Shown: piece by piece, positions 11,388-23,036 of the stretch
How the letters are laid out: each line of letters begins with the position of its first letter
Position numbering within the stretch: position 1 is the stretch's first letter
Source of the DNA: Heterostelium multicystogenum
Taxonomy: Eukaryota > Evosea > Eumycetozoa > Acytosteliales > Acytosteliaceae
NCBI GenBank assembly: GCA_003667245.1
Contig: RCNN01000091.1
Span: 1 to 64,000, forward strand
Length of the DNA stretch: 64,000 nucleotides
Direction of reading: 5' to 3'
The notes under the pieces: model-generated
Database searches by the model: none
The model's input: only the letters and a program-made list of their open reading frames with translations
Told to the model about the DNA's origin: nothing
Translations under genes and position numbers: made by a program

Positions 11388-11705
11388 CAAGAAAATTTAT
11401 AAGGTGAAAAAAAAGTCCCACATTTTTGAAAAATATTAACATTTTTATGGTATCACCCAAAACAAAACATAATAAAAAAGACAGACAGAGCAGCAAATTG
11501 AATTATCTTTGGTGTCATTACATCGTTATTAACAGCCAGTGTTACTTTAGCTATTTCATTACTCATACTACGACTAGTATCAATAGAGTTGCATTTAAAT
11601 GTATAAATATGTTGTTGTTGTTTTCTGAACAATAGAATACACCCTCCAGTATTATAGAGCATTGTTTTAATGCATTGTTGAGATAGCAACTACCCCCCCA
11701 ACCAA

Positions 11706-13675
11706 ATGAAGATCAATACTGATCTACTAAAAACTATCATACTCGGAAGCAACTACAATGAACTAGCTACATCAAATTTAGAGACTCTACAGTCAATATC
11801 ACAACAGCAACAACAATCACCAAAGGAAGTCACAAAGATAGAGATAAAGATAAAGATAAGGATAGAGATAAAGATAAAGACAAGGATGTAAAAGATAATA
11901 ATAGATAAAGATAAAAATAGTAGTAATAGTAATAGTAACAACAGTAGTAGTACTACTACTAGACAACAAACAACTACAAATTTGTAAATAATAATAATAA
12001 AGAGAAGATTGATGAGGAGAGCTTAACTTACACCACAAAACCTCATATACCATTTGTGTTGACCTCTACACTTTGTACCATTGTCTAGCTCCTTCTCACC
12101 GTCACCAGTTGGTTCGTCGATTCTGTCGTCGTGCTCACCCATGCATTCTCACCGCTACAAAACAGTATCGACTATGACTCGCAACACTACAATGTATCAT
12201 CACCACCCACCTCTGTAACATCAACTCCGACCACTGGCTACATGTCACCACGCTCGCCAATGAACCAACAGCACGGAAACACTAGCCTAAACAACAGTGG
12301 AATTCATCAACAGCAGCAACAGCCCAAAACAACCAAATATCACCACCTCCTACATCTAGAACGGGCAGCAGCAACAACAACAATAGCAACTACAACGGCA
12401 ACAGCAGTAATCAAAAATAGCAACAAAATAGCAACCAAAATACATATAAGCCACCAAATCACAATCGGCTCAAAGCAACGTACACTCTTTGAAAAGCTCT
12501 ATACAGAGTCGGGATTCGCCTCTGCAAATCGTGGTACGAACGCAACACACAGTTGACAGACTTCACAATGGCGAGTCTCAGTTTGTCTTACTGCTGCGTC
12601 ATCTCACCGACTTTTCAACATTTCACGTACTCGACCTGTTTGATGCATGGACAGAGACGACATAGGAGTCGTCGGATTCGAAGAGTTCTTCCTCCTCATC
12701 GCTCTGTACGCTCCAGAGAGTGTGGACAGACCACGAAATTCCTCTACCAACACAGTCGTGTCATGTTTGAGATTGTAGCTGCTGGCGGCGATAGAGGATT
12801 CAGCAACAATATAGATAATTTAAACAACAAAAATAGGAAAGTACAAACAACAACAACAACAGCAACAACAACTCAAATAGCAATAGCAATAACAACAAAC
12901 AGCCCAAACAATCATACAAACAACAGTAATAATAGCAATAATATGACATCAAATTCATCTACGTTAGAGGAATTAACCATAAATTTTCACAGTTTCACCA
13001 AGTTTGCCAGATACTCGGCATTCCAGAATATCAAGTGCTAAACTCACTTGAGCGATTCAACATTGTAATATTTGACCAGATCAACTTTGAAATGTTTTTG
13101 TTGTACTATTTGTAATTCTAGACGAGTGGGACCGATCTTCGTATTCATTCCTCAAGATTCTCTACCACGATCCCGACTACTCCGAACCAATCGTACAGCG
13201 TTCTGGACTGGCACTGCAAACGATGACAATACATCCTATGATAATTCCGAATCGGCCCTCAATGACCACCATCATCATCACTCCAAGCAACCAAAACCAA
13301 TGTTTAATGAAGATTTTTTGCTTTGGCTCGACAGCAGCAATGTGAAACTAGACGAACGTCATAAGAACTATATCAAAGACCACTTGCTGGAACACCGTAT
13401 TGTCAATTTTTGAAATCGCAGAAACCATTCCATTGGAAGAGTGGCCTGTTATCCTGGACAAGTTTACCACTCGCAAAGTATTTCTGAAATCACTCCACGA
13501 GAAGCTCTCTAGACTACGCACACCAACAAAGCGTACACTATTATCAAGAAAATTATTCAATTTCCAAAGTAATAATAATAATAATAACAATAATAATAAT
13601 AATAACTCCAGTCCTAGTCAGAGTCCTGGAACCACACCTAGATCATTGTCAAGAACTCAATCCAATTTGAAATAA
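11706..13675 (+). CDS. EF-hand-like protein with low-complexity linkers
   Basis: The start at 11706 gives MKINTDLLKTIILGSNYNEL, then Gln and KD/RD-rich tracts. A structured block DLYTLYHCLAPSHRHQLVRR lies near 12060-12120, a Ser/Thr/Gln linker at 12180-12450, and FEKLYTESGFASANRG near 12490. The key motif is DAWDRDDIGVVGFEEFFLLI near 12640-12700, an EF-hand loop (D-x-D-x-I-G-x-x-x-x-x-E) with hydrophobic flanks, followed by a second helical segment LYQHSRVMFEIVAAGG. Downstream come YLGIPEYQVLNSLERFNIVI (13015-13070), a His/Asn linker, and a helical C-terminal block WLDSSNVKLDERHKNYIKDH to RLRTPTKRTLLSRKLFN. Frame changes occur at about 11890, 12110-12170, 12550, 12700, 13040 and 13410. Calcium binding is inferred from one loop; overall identity is unknown. 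Confidence 0.6.
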
Positions 13676-14036
13676 AATTAACAATATTTCCAATAATAGA
13701 AAATACATGCTCATTGATCTCCATCCTATGTTGCAAAGTTTCAAAGTTCTCTTCTACCTTAAGGTAAAATAGTGATAGCTTCAATCAAAACTTTTGAAAC
13801 ATGTATTTGATACTAAATAAAAATACATCAACAATACACAGAATGAAAAATAATGATATTCTATTTAAACAATTAGTAATTGGTGATAAGTTTCGATCTC
13901 AAACATCTTTAACAGTTAGTTTAAGATATATTAGTGGAACCATACATGGTTGCACTTAAACTTGGACCGAAAGTTCTTTCTTTCCAAATGATTGTTTATC
14001 GCATCATCAACAACTTCACACTTAAACAAAAAAAGG
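13640..14036 (-). other. Candidate minus-strand exons of an unknown small gene
   Basis: Two minus-strand stretches look coding. 14022-13930 encodes CEVVDDAINNHLERKNFRSK then FKCNH before a GTATGG donor. About 13790-13640 encodes LKVEENFETLQHRMEINEHV then FSIIGNIVNFISNW. A TTTAG acceptor lies between them near 13812. The distal part overlaps the 3' end of the plus-strand EF-hand-like gene. No start codon or family was found, so this may be chance. Confidence 0.22.
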
Positions 14037-14679
14037 AGGAAGAGGAGTTAAACCTTAAAAACAAAGTGATCAAACACTCCCTCCTATTATAAATTCAATA
14101 TATAAAATCTACTATTTTTATTCTATGATACTTGATTTAAAAAATTTTAATACATAAAAGATGAGTAGTTTCTTCTTCCTATCGTTTCGATTCTCAAGTA
14201 AGTAGGATTGTCAGTATAGGATCCTATTCCACAGTGACAATCCTCAAAATGATGATGTAGTTGCGTCTTTTACAAAATTTGATGATGCAAACTTTGTTTT
14301 GATTTTTTGTACTTTGAGCAACATTCCACATCATACATTCCCACCAAAACACAAGATTAACATTAAAAATGTGCGAAAAATAGCACAATATTTTAGTTTT
14401 TGCATTGATAATATAACCAAAACCACCACTGGTGTGTAAATTATTATTATTATTATTATTATTAATATTATAATTATCACAAGTTTTGTTTTTTTTTCTT
14501 CGATACTTTAATAAACTATTTGCAACTTTACCACCATTTTATTGTAATAATAGTAGTATTTATTATTTATAGTTAAATTCGTCAAATAGCTAGCACTAGT
14601 GATACTTTACTTCTCTGTTAAAAGTTGTTACTTAATTGTCTAGTGTTGCTAACTTAAAGTATCGATTGTTGGATAAAAG
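13676..14679. other. Intergenic spacer with an inverted repeat
   Basis: Apart from the candidate minus-strand exons and the inverted repeat at 14204-14244, the spacer is AT-rich, with (ATT)n at 14441-14465. The last 100 bases should contain the start of the flippase gene, but no in-frame ATG is visible there. Confidence 0.4.
14204..14244. repeat. Inverted repeat with nested palindrome
   Basis: AGGATTGTCA at 14204-14213 is the exact reverse complement of TGACAATCCT at 14235-14244. Between them sits the 12-base palindrome ATAGGATCCTAT at 14216-14227. The paired arms extend through the palindrome with a small asymmetric bulge. It could be an RNA hairpin, a 3'-end signal or a protein-binding site. 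Confidence 0.75.
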
Positions 14680-17600
14680 GTGGATCACAATAACAGCCGT
14701 AGCCTTGAGAGTGGAGTTGTTGTTGTTGTAGACAAGAAGTATAGAAAGAGACTATCTATTGTGAATAATAGACCTGGAGCAGGAGCAGGTGCAGGAGACG
14801 GAGAACTAGTTGCAGGTGCATTGAACACTGCAATTAAAATCTATCAACCACTGCCCACGGTATACACCGATAGAGATCGTCGTCGTGAAGCAGAAGAAGG
14901 AGAAGAAGAAGAAAGAAAAGACAGAACTCCTGGCAACTATTTATATCTACTTAAAATCAATTCAATCATGACTTTGACAAAGTTAGTAAAGTATATAAAT
15001 AAAAAGGTAGAGTAGATTGAGAAGAGTCTGTCGCTATTGCTAGTTTGGCAATATTCGTTAGGCATAGGCATAGTTTAGCAGTAGAGGTGATTAATAGAAC
15101 TTGAATAATTTAGGTAAAATGGATACTGGGGAGAGAAGATGATTCAGATGAACCTATTACGAGGAATGTATATGCAAATGATCCAGAGCGAAACCTAAAC
15201 TATCCTACAAATGTCATTAGCAATACAAAGTATACAGCAATTAGCTTCATTCCCAAGAATATTATCGAGCAATTTGGTAGACCCATGAATGTATATTTTT
15301 TGATGATCGGTATTCTCCAATTGTTTCCAGCCATTACACCGGTAGATCCAATATCAACCTGGGGTGCTTTAGCATTCATTTTCGCCATTTCCGCCATCAA
15401 GGAGGCATACGATGACATCAACAGAAGAAGAAGAGATCATCAAGCAAACAACAGAATATATCAAGTACTACGAACTAACAACAACAACTATAATAATAAT
15501 AATAATAGTAGCAATAGCATTTTGACATCGATAAAGAGTTCGGAAATAGTTGTTGGTGATATTTTATATCTAGAAAACGATTCAGAGATTCCAGCAGATT
15601 TAGTTGTATTGGCCACTTCTGACCCAGACGGAAGTTGCTACGTGCAGACAGCAAACCTGGATGGTGAAACTGATTTAAAGACAAGAAGCGCTCCAGCTGC
15701 AACTTCAAAGCTTAGTGTTGCCGAGTTGCAGAAATTCCGTGGAGTTATTGAATGTCCGCGTCCCAGTGCCGACATCTATAAATTCGATGCAAGATTGTCG
15801 ATGGTGACGAGCAGTCATGTAAACACCTATACTCAGGCAGACTGGGTAAACTTAGACACCTCAAATCTGGTGTTGCAAGCAACACATCTACGAAATACAG
15901 ACTATATCTATGGTATTGTTGTGTACACTGGAAACCAAACAAAGGTTGGAAAGAATAAGAAGACCCCACCCACCAAAACAACAAAGCTCGACAAAGCAAT
16001 CAACTGGATCACTGTTTTCATATTCTGTCTACAGCTACTCTTGGTGCTGATATTTGGTGCAATTGGAGAGTCTATTCGTCGATCTGAACTCAAAGACCTA
16101 TGGTACCTAGGATATTCTAAAGACTACAACTCACCATGGTACGAATTCATCATCATCCCACTGCGTTTCTTGCTTCTCAACTCTATGATGATTCCAATTT
16201 CCTTGAAAGTGACAATCGATGTTGTCAAATACTCCTATGCACTTTTCATTGGATGGGACCAGCGTATGTACAACAAAGCAACGAACTCCTATGCAGTAGC
16301 AAACAGCACTGCTCTAAGCGAAGATCTAGGACAAATCGAGTATGTCTTTACCGACAAAACTGGAACACTCACTGAAAATATTATGCTCTTTTCAAAATGT
16401 TCAATCAACAACCAAGTCTATGGTAAAAATGGTAATGCACTGACGGACTCTGTTCTTCAACAACGTATATTGGATGATGATCACCATGTCATGGAATTCT
16501 TTACAGCTCTTTCGTTATGTCATTCTGTTTTAACATCCATTCAACCGTAAGAAAGCAATTACAAAACGATTAATGAAATTCCTCATTCTAATAACTATCA
16601 ATAGAAATAATGAAATTCATTATAAGGCTTCATCACCAGATGAAGAAGCATTGGTAAAAGCTGCATCGACTTTGGATATAAAATATATAGGAAAAACATC
16701 AACATCATTGAAGATTGAGGTAAAAGGGGAGCCGAAAGAGTATCAATTGCTTCATTCCTTCGAGTTTAATTCTGATAGAAAGAGAATGAGTGTTGTTTTA
16801 CGTGATAAAGCTACAAATACCATTAAGATCATTACAAAAGGAGCAGACGATGTCATTTTTCAAAGATTGGTTCAAGGTAATATAGAAGATTATATATATT
16901 GAAACAAAGATGGAATAGTTGATTGCTAATGTTGGTTGTTATATTTAGATGATTACCGTAATTCTATTGTACATATTGAAGATTTTGCATCCACTGGTTT
17001 GAGAACTCTCTGTATATCAGAAAGAGTCATCGACGAAAAAGAATATAGCCACTGGTTCAACAAATACTACCAACCAGCAAGCGTTGCCATTCAAAATAGA
17101 CAACAACAGCTTTTCGATACATACAATATTTTAGAGAACAATCTAAGATTGCTAGGTATAACTGCAATTGAAGATAAGCTTCAAGACGAGGTGCCAGAGA
17201 CAATTTATGATCTTAGACAGGCAAATATCAAGGTTTGGATGTTGACAGGTGATAAATATTCGACTGCTATTCAAATTGCTCACTCCTGTCATCTCATTGG
17301 AAAAGAGTGTAAGATATTCACTATTGGAAAACCTGTTTCGGAGAACGACGATGGTAAAACTGGTGCTGACACTAAGCTGTCAGCACGAGACGTGATCGAT
17401 TCCATCATTGAGATTCAAGAACTACTTCAGTCCATTACCAATCAAAAACAACAACAAAATCACCAACATCAACTATACAATAGCAGTGATGACAATAATG
17501 AAAAGAAGCTTACAGGTGGATCGGATATGACTCTAGTCATTGAAGGACACGTGTTAGCATTAGCAATGACACATGCTGAGTCTCAATTGCTTGAGTTGAC

Positions 17601-19000
17601 AAAAACTGGTGCCATCTGTCATCTGTTGCAGAGTCACTCCTAACCAAAAGGCAATGGTAGTCAGAATGATAAAGAACACTGGAAAGGTCTGTTTATCGAT
17701 TGGAGATGGTGGAAATGACGTATCTATGATTCAGGAAGCAAACATTGGTGTTGGAATAGCTGGACGTGAAGGTCTACAAGCTTCAAGAGCTGCCGACTAC
17801 TCTATAGCAAGATTCAAGTTCCTAAGAGACCTTATTTTTATCCATGGAAGATATTCATACCTTAGGACCAGCTTTGTTGCCAACTACAGCTTCTACAAAT
17901 CGTTGTTCATTTGCTTTATTCAGATACTTTATCAATTGTTTTCAGACTTTGGAGGTACATCATTTTTCAATACTTTTTCGCTTACCACCTACAACATTAT
18001 ATTCACGGGTCTCCCGATTGTTGGATTCATTCTCGACAAGGATTTACCAGAGTCCATCCTTAGACGTAATCCTTTCCTCTATGTTCAAAGTCAAGATGGC
18101 AAAGCATTTAACTTTATCACATTTTGGCAATGGTCAACTAGAGCAGCATTCCAAGCCATTCTTGTATTCACTATGAATGCTGGTTGCTATGCTTTCACCG
18201 ACAGTGGCTCCATAATCGATTATAGCTCTTTCTCAATGATATCATTCACAGGAATCATCATATTACAATCATTGACTTTATTCTTTGAGTCTCAGTAAGT
18301 AATTTTAAACTCTGTGTAAACATTACATCAACTAACAGCTATCCTTTACACGCTCAGCTCAATCACATGGATAAATCATATCTTAATTTGGGGAACTATT
18401 CCAGTTTATTTATTCTGTGTACTTATATTGAATGCCATACCAACCAACGATCTTTATTCTGTCATGACACATCTTGGTCAGTCCCATTCATTCTGGGGTT
18501 CATTGTTCTTAATGTTGGTTACTTGTGTTGTGCCAGTTATTTCCATAGAGTATATACTGCAAATGCAAAACCCAACACTTGTTCAAATGGTTAATCAAAT
18601 TCGTAAACTATCGAGTGGTCAGAACCATATCAAGCCACAAGCACTCAACAGTGTGACAACAATCAAAGTACACAGCTATAACAATGAGCACAAGATACTA
18701 AAGTTCTTGCTCTACAGAAAGCTTACACATCCCATTGCAAAGCACTTTGCCAGAAAGATAGAAGGAGACAAAGAAGTCATTGAGCTGGTAGTAGTAGATG
18801 ATGACCACGACTTTGAGCATCACATAGCAACTTCCAACTCTGAAAAAGAAAGACTAATAGACAACGACAACGACAATAACAACAACAACTATGATGAGGA
18901 AGATGCATTAGAAACCGGAAACAGTTCATCAATCATCCAAAGCGTCGAAGATCAAGATGATGAGCAGCTTGAATCATCTCCCCTACTAATACAGAAATAA
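14680..19000 (+). CDS. P4-type phospholipid-transporting ATPase (flippase)
   Basis: P4-ATPases move aminophospholipids from the outer or lumenal leaflet to the cytosolic leaflet. Family signatures seen: NDPERNLNYPTNVISNTKYT near 15175; DGETDLKTR at 15660 (actuator-domain DGET, typical of P4 pumps); the phosphorylation motif DKTGTLTEN at 16353; KASSPDEEALVKAA near 16625; LTGDKYSTAIQIAHSC near 17245; GDGGNDVSMIQEANIGVGIA near 17702; and C-terminal membrane helices to 18560. An acidic Asn/Asp-rich tail ends at 19000. Introns: 15007-15113, 16547-16604, 16877-16948 and 18295-18357. Frame slip near 17615. The first exon opens at 14680 without ATG (GTG at that point); the next in-frame Met is at 14968, so the true start is uncertain. 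A CDC50-type partner subunit is expected but not in the window. Confidence 0.92.
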
Positions 19001-19233
19001 ATAATATCTTTATCAGATTGTGACGTAATATATTCTTATTTTTAAATCGTTGATCTCAAACGTTGGATACACCCACAAAAATTCACTAAAAAACAAAAAA
19101 GTAAGATGGAATCAGTAACGAGAATAATTTGATCAATTCCATTTTTATTCAGCTTGAATCACAATCCCATCATATTTTTTAAAACACTTCAATTTGACAA
19201 TCATTAAATTTCTTATTTGGGCCAAGCGAAGTT

Positions 19234-20899
19234 ATGGACAGCAATAATAATAATAATAATGTATTAAACGACAGCAACAATGTTCAAATCATTGAAAACA
19301 GCGGCAGCAAGAAGACATACACATTAGGTAGACCTCCCTGGTACGATACCACTGGTAAACCAAGATGTCCTTTGGTCATTGGTGTTTGTGGTGGTAGCGC
19401 TTCCGGAAAGACCAGTGTCTGCCATCGTGTCATTGAGTCATTGAATGTACGTTGGGTTGTGCTCCTCTCGATGGATTCGTTCTACAAGCCCATCACCAAG
19501 GATATCGACCCATCAGCCTACAACTTTGATCATCCCAATGCATTCGATTACGAATTGATGGTCAAGACCATCGCTGACATGCGTCAAGGAAAGCGTGTAC
19601 ACATCCCAATCTATGACTTCAAGACTCACAGTCGTCTTCAACGTCAAGAAACTGTTTACGGTGCTGATGTCATTATCCTGGAAGGTATTCTTACCCTCTA
19701 CTCAAAGGAACTCAGAGATCTCATGGATATCAAAATATTCATCGATACCGACGATGATGTCCGTTTGGCAAGAAGATGTAAATATCAATTTATACTACCG
19801 AATACAATGATTGGTCGGGAACTAACATCCATTTTAAAGTGAGAAGAGATATTGCCGAACGTGGAAGAACAGTCGACAGTGTCATTTTACAATATACTAA
19901 ATATGTCAAGCCTTCCTTTGACGATTACATTTTACCAGTAAGTTGAGTTGTGAATCTTATTGAATCAATATGGTTTGCTAATCAATGATATACATATCAT
20001 TGTCTTCTTCTACTACCTCTTTATTTAGACCAAGAAATATGCAGATGTTATTATTCCAAGAGGATCCGATAATATTGTTGCTATTGATTTGCTCACCCAA
20101 CACATCAGATTGAAGTTGAAAGACAGAGGTTACACTCCACAAAAGCCAGCCAACTTTGTTGAAGGTATCACCAAAGACAACTTACCAAAGAATATTCATA
20201 TCCTTCAACCAACCAACCAGGTTCGTGCTTTGCTTTCAATCTTGAGAAACAAGAATACCGACGTCGGTAATTTCGTATTTTACTCTGATCGTTTGGTGAA
20301 TATGATCATCGAAGAGGCGCTTACCCAGTTGCCATTCAAAGAGAAGACTGTTACTACCCCAGTTGAGACTGAATACAAGGGTGTTGAGCAAGACTACAAC
20401 TTGTGCGCACTCAGCGTACTCCGTGCTGGTAGCTGTATGGAGCAACCATTGCGTTCCATCTGTAAAGGAATCAAGTTTGGAAAGGTTTTAATTCAATCCG
20501 ACGAAAATAAGCAACCACATGTAAGTTGAGTAGTAGTAGTTGCTTTAAGAGTTTGGAAGTCATGTATTAATGAATTGGATGTTCATTATTATTTAGTTAT
20601 ACTATGAAAGATTACCAGATTTGACAGACTCATATGTGTTGGTATTGGATCCAACTATTGCCTCAGGTGCTTCATCTCAAATGGCCATTAGAATTCTCTT
20701 GGATCACGGAGTTCCAGAGAATAAGATTATTTTTGTAACTGTTGTTGCTGCACTCAAAGGTGTTCTTACTCTTAATTATTGTTTCCCTGAGCTAAAGATT
20801 GTTGCTGGTGCAGTAGACGAAGGTCTTTCAGATAAAGGTTTCATCATGCCAGGTATTGGAAATTACTCCGATCGTTATTTCGGAACTGGTTCCAAATAG
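19234..20899 (+). CDS. Uridine-cytidine kinase / uracil phosphoribosyltransferase fusion (UCK-like)
   Basis: Bifunctional pyrimidine-salvage protein. The N-terminal kinase domain phosphorylates uridine/cytidine: P-loop GGSASGKTS near 19391, DSFYKP near 19472, and YDFKTHSRL and [16 protein letters not shown] near 19610-19725. The C-terminal UPRT-like domain is seen in RDKNTD-like and [20 protein letters not shown] segments, the PRPP-loop region [20 protein letters not shown] near 20645, and the terminal [12 protein letters not shown]. An Asn-rich leader of about 20 residues follows the start at 19234. Introns: 19778-19839, 19938-20028 and 20521-20596, with phases that join cleanly. This is one of the few long genes here with no frame break. 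In animal UCKL proteins the UPRT half is often inactive; the PRPP loop here looks intact. Confidence 0.93.
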
Positions 20900-21084
20900 A
20901 TTATAATAAAAAGTTAATAAATACATTTCAAAACCTAAGCTAGGTCCTTACCAAGACTCATTATTACTTCAATTTCAGTGCATCCATGTTAGGAAAGCAT
21001 CATAGGTTTGGAAATCGATTTAGAAATTAAGAAATATGTATGGAATTTAAATAAAATATAGTATAGTTTATTAATGTAAATTGT

Positions 21085-21576
21085 TTAGATCAATTGGATA
21101 TCTGAACATTGGTAGAAATCTGGATTTGGCTCAGCGGAGTTGTTGGAAATGTATCTGACTCTGAGAACACAGCTGGTGCATTTGGTCTTTGGGAAAGTAA
21201 CTCCGACGGTGAAGTTGGTTTGAGTAACCATATCCCAGGTGTTGAAATCTTGCATACTGTACAAGGTTTGGTATTGACCATCGTCACCAGAGTAGGAGAT
21301 AGCGACGTCTAAGTAACCGATGTTGCTTGGGAACCAGTGGTTGTAGTTTTGTTGGAAGGTGATTTGGGCAGTCTTACCGGCATGGTATGAGGCAACGGTG
21401 TTTCCGGCTGGCTCACCACCACAGTTACCAGTGACCTTGTAACAGTTGTTGTCACCAGCATAGAGTGGTGATGGGATTTTACTTCCTCTTTGTTGTGGAT
21501 CCAAGAGGCACAAGTGTGCATTGATCTGAGCAATAGTTGCCAACAACAACAATGAAACGATAACAAATGTTCTCAT
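21085..21576 (-). CDS. Secreted LPMO-like copper protein (AA10/AA15-like fold, putative)
   Basis: The 163-aa protein has a 20-residue signal peptide predicted to end at INA, leaving His21 as mature residue 1 in HLCLLDPQQRG. This resembles the start of lytic polysaccharide monooxygenases, where the N-terminal His is half of the copper histidine brace. A second His at residue 80 (NYNHWFPSNIGYLDVAISY) is a plausible partner. The C-terminus KCTSCVLRVRYISNN then FYQCSDIQLI matches the C-x2-C-V-L-x-x-R-Y ... C-A-D-I pattern of AA10/AA15 chitin/cellulose enzymes. Conserved cysteines suggest disulfides. It is a single exon in an unbroken frame, divergent from the ependymin-like gene. Substrate and activity are inference; a non-catalytic copper-binding homologue is possible. 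Confidence 0.6.
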   Translation of the reverse strand: MRTFVIVSLLLLATIAQINAHLCLLDPQQRGSKIPSPLYAGDNNCYKVTGNCGGEPAGNTVASYHAGKTAQITFQQNYNHWFPSNIGYLDVAISYSGDDGQYQTLYSMQDFNTWDMVTQTNFTVGVTFPKTKCTSCVLRVRYISNNSAEPNPDFYQCSDIQLI

Positions 21577-21887
21577 GATTAGATTAAGTTATAACAAGAA
21601 AATATATATATTTATATAAATAGGAGTTTGAAAGTGAAATGAAGTGGTTGATTGATTGATTGAATTGTGAACACAAAGGGTATAAAAAAGTTTTGACCAG
21701 ATATCTGATAAGATCAGTTTCTTTTATTGCCAAACAGGCGAAATGAGCTGTAGATTTTTGAATTTTTATTTATTGAAATCAAGAGATTTTTTTGATATAA
21801 ACGGGGCTTTATTCTAAAAATCACGAAATTAATATATGTTGGGCTATTTTGTGCAAAAAATCTCATTCATTAGGTGTGATTTTTTAC

Positions 21888-21916
21888 AAAAATCATCATC
21901 ACCTTTGCATTCCAAA
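21888..21916 (+). repeat. 29-base direct repeat, copy 1
   Basis: The core CTTTGCATTCCAAA is preceded by AAAAATCATCATCAC. It matches the copy at 22051-22079 with two differences. Candidate regulatory element of the divergent promoter. Confidence 0.7.
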
Positions 21917-22050
21917 GTCTTTGAATAAATTTGAACATTCTAAAGTTAAAAACATACTATTTTAACCATTCATTTGATTTTTCTTTTGTTCCAGAAAATT
22001 CCAAGTAACATATCTACCCTTTGTACTCCTAAAAGTTTAGATATCTTCAT

Positions 22051-22079
22051 AAAAATCGTCATCTCCTTTGCATTCCAAA
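22051..22079 (+). repeat. 29-base direct repeat, copy 2
   Basis: AAAAATCGTCATCTC followed by CTTTGCATTCCAAA, same orientation as copy 1 and 163 bases downstream of it. Confidence 0.7.
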
Positions 22080-22251
22080 CTCATCTTTAGAAACAATCAA
22101 AACCACAACCAACTAGCAATCTTTTCTTTTTAAATTCAAATCACAATCATCATCATTCAATTTCATTTGTTATTTTTATCATCCATTTTACACGTCATTA
22201 TCTATATTTATACATACATATTTATTTAATTAACTAATTAATAATAATACC

Positions 22252-22785
22252 ATGTTCAAATCTTTAATTTATATTGCATTTGCTTTGTGCTTTATGTCAT
22301 CGGTAAGCTTTGCCTATGACTGTTGTGTACCACAACAATGGCAAGGTCAAGCTGTTGGTGTCACTTCAACTGGTGTTCAACACAGAAACATCTACTACGA
22401 CGCTGTCAACTTCCGTGTCAGAATCGACCTCATCTCCGACACTTTCAACCAAACCACATACTCCTTCTACTCCAGCACCGGTGCCGGTAAAGAGTGGGTT
22501 GTCGACACCGTCCACGGTTGCTACATCACCGGACCAGACAACTGGAGCGAACAATGCTTTGGAGACTCCTACGGATTGCCATACGAAGGTAAATCAGGTA
22601 ACATGAACCAATTCAATAACGAACAAAACGGAATCCACGTATCCACCGACAACAACTGTCTCCCAGTCCTCATTCACTATATATTCTCAGACCAAGAGTT
22701 CACCTACTACAACACCCAAAGCTCCATTAGCGACCCAACCGTCTTTGATGTACCAAATGGTTGCCCAACTTGGCCATCCAACTAA
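22252..22785 (+). CDS. Ependymin-related secreted protein
   Basis: The 177-aa protein starts with a signal peptide (MFKSLIYIAFALCFMSSVSF) and mature CCVPQQWQGQAVGV, matching the Cys-x-Pro-x-x-Trp-x-Gly opening of ependymin-related proteins. Further features are YDAVNFRVRIDLIS (the DxxxxRVR strand), a VHGCYITGP Cys, and a Cys-Pro motif near the C-terminus. The family forms a secreted or lysosomal lipid-binding beta fold. There is one unbroken exon. Codon use is unusually GC-rich in third position (ACC, GTC, TAC), suggesting high expression. Function in amoebae is unknown; lysosomal or extracellular location is inferred. Confidence 0.8.
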   Translation: MFKSLIYIAFALCFMSSVSFAYDCCVPQQWQGQAVGVTSTGVQHRNIYYDAVNFRVRIDLISDTFNQTTYSFYSSTGAGKEWVVDTVHGCYITGPDNWSEQCFGDSYGLPYEGKSGNMNQFNNEQNGIHVSTDNNCLPVLIHYIFSDQEFTYYNTQSSISDPTVFDVPNGCPTWPSN

Positions 22786-23036
22786 AACTATTCACTATTA
22801 ATAAAGTTATTTTTATATCCGATCAATCAAACAATCATCAATCTTAATATCTTAATATGCAATTTATGTGTTTCCGCTTGAATCTTATAGATAGCTAAAG
22901 TTGTTTGATCTCAATTTTTATTTTTTTTCAAATAAAAAGCAAGAAAATAAACACCACAATTGTGTTGAAGAATTACATCTTGTTTTTTTTTGAACTAGCA
23001 TCTTTATATCTGAAAGAGTATGCTTATATAACGAAG

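Larger units (their letters stand above)
21577..22251. promoter_or_regulatory. Divergent promoter region between two secreted-protein genes
   Basis: This 675-base spacer lies between the starts of the LPMO-like (minus) and ependymin-like (plus) genes. It holds a 29-base near-perfect direct repeat (21888 and 22051), A/T tracts and a run of pyrimidines before 22252. Shared regulation of the two genes is inferred only from the arrangement. Confidence 0.5.

Noticed and set aside
11753..12053. Minus-strand Leu/Tyr/Ile-rich ORFs
   Set aside because: They are mirrors of the KD-repeat and Asn/Ser tracts in the EF-hand-like gene.
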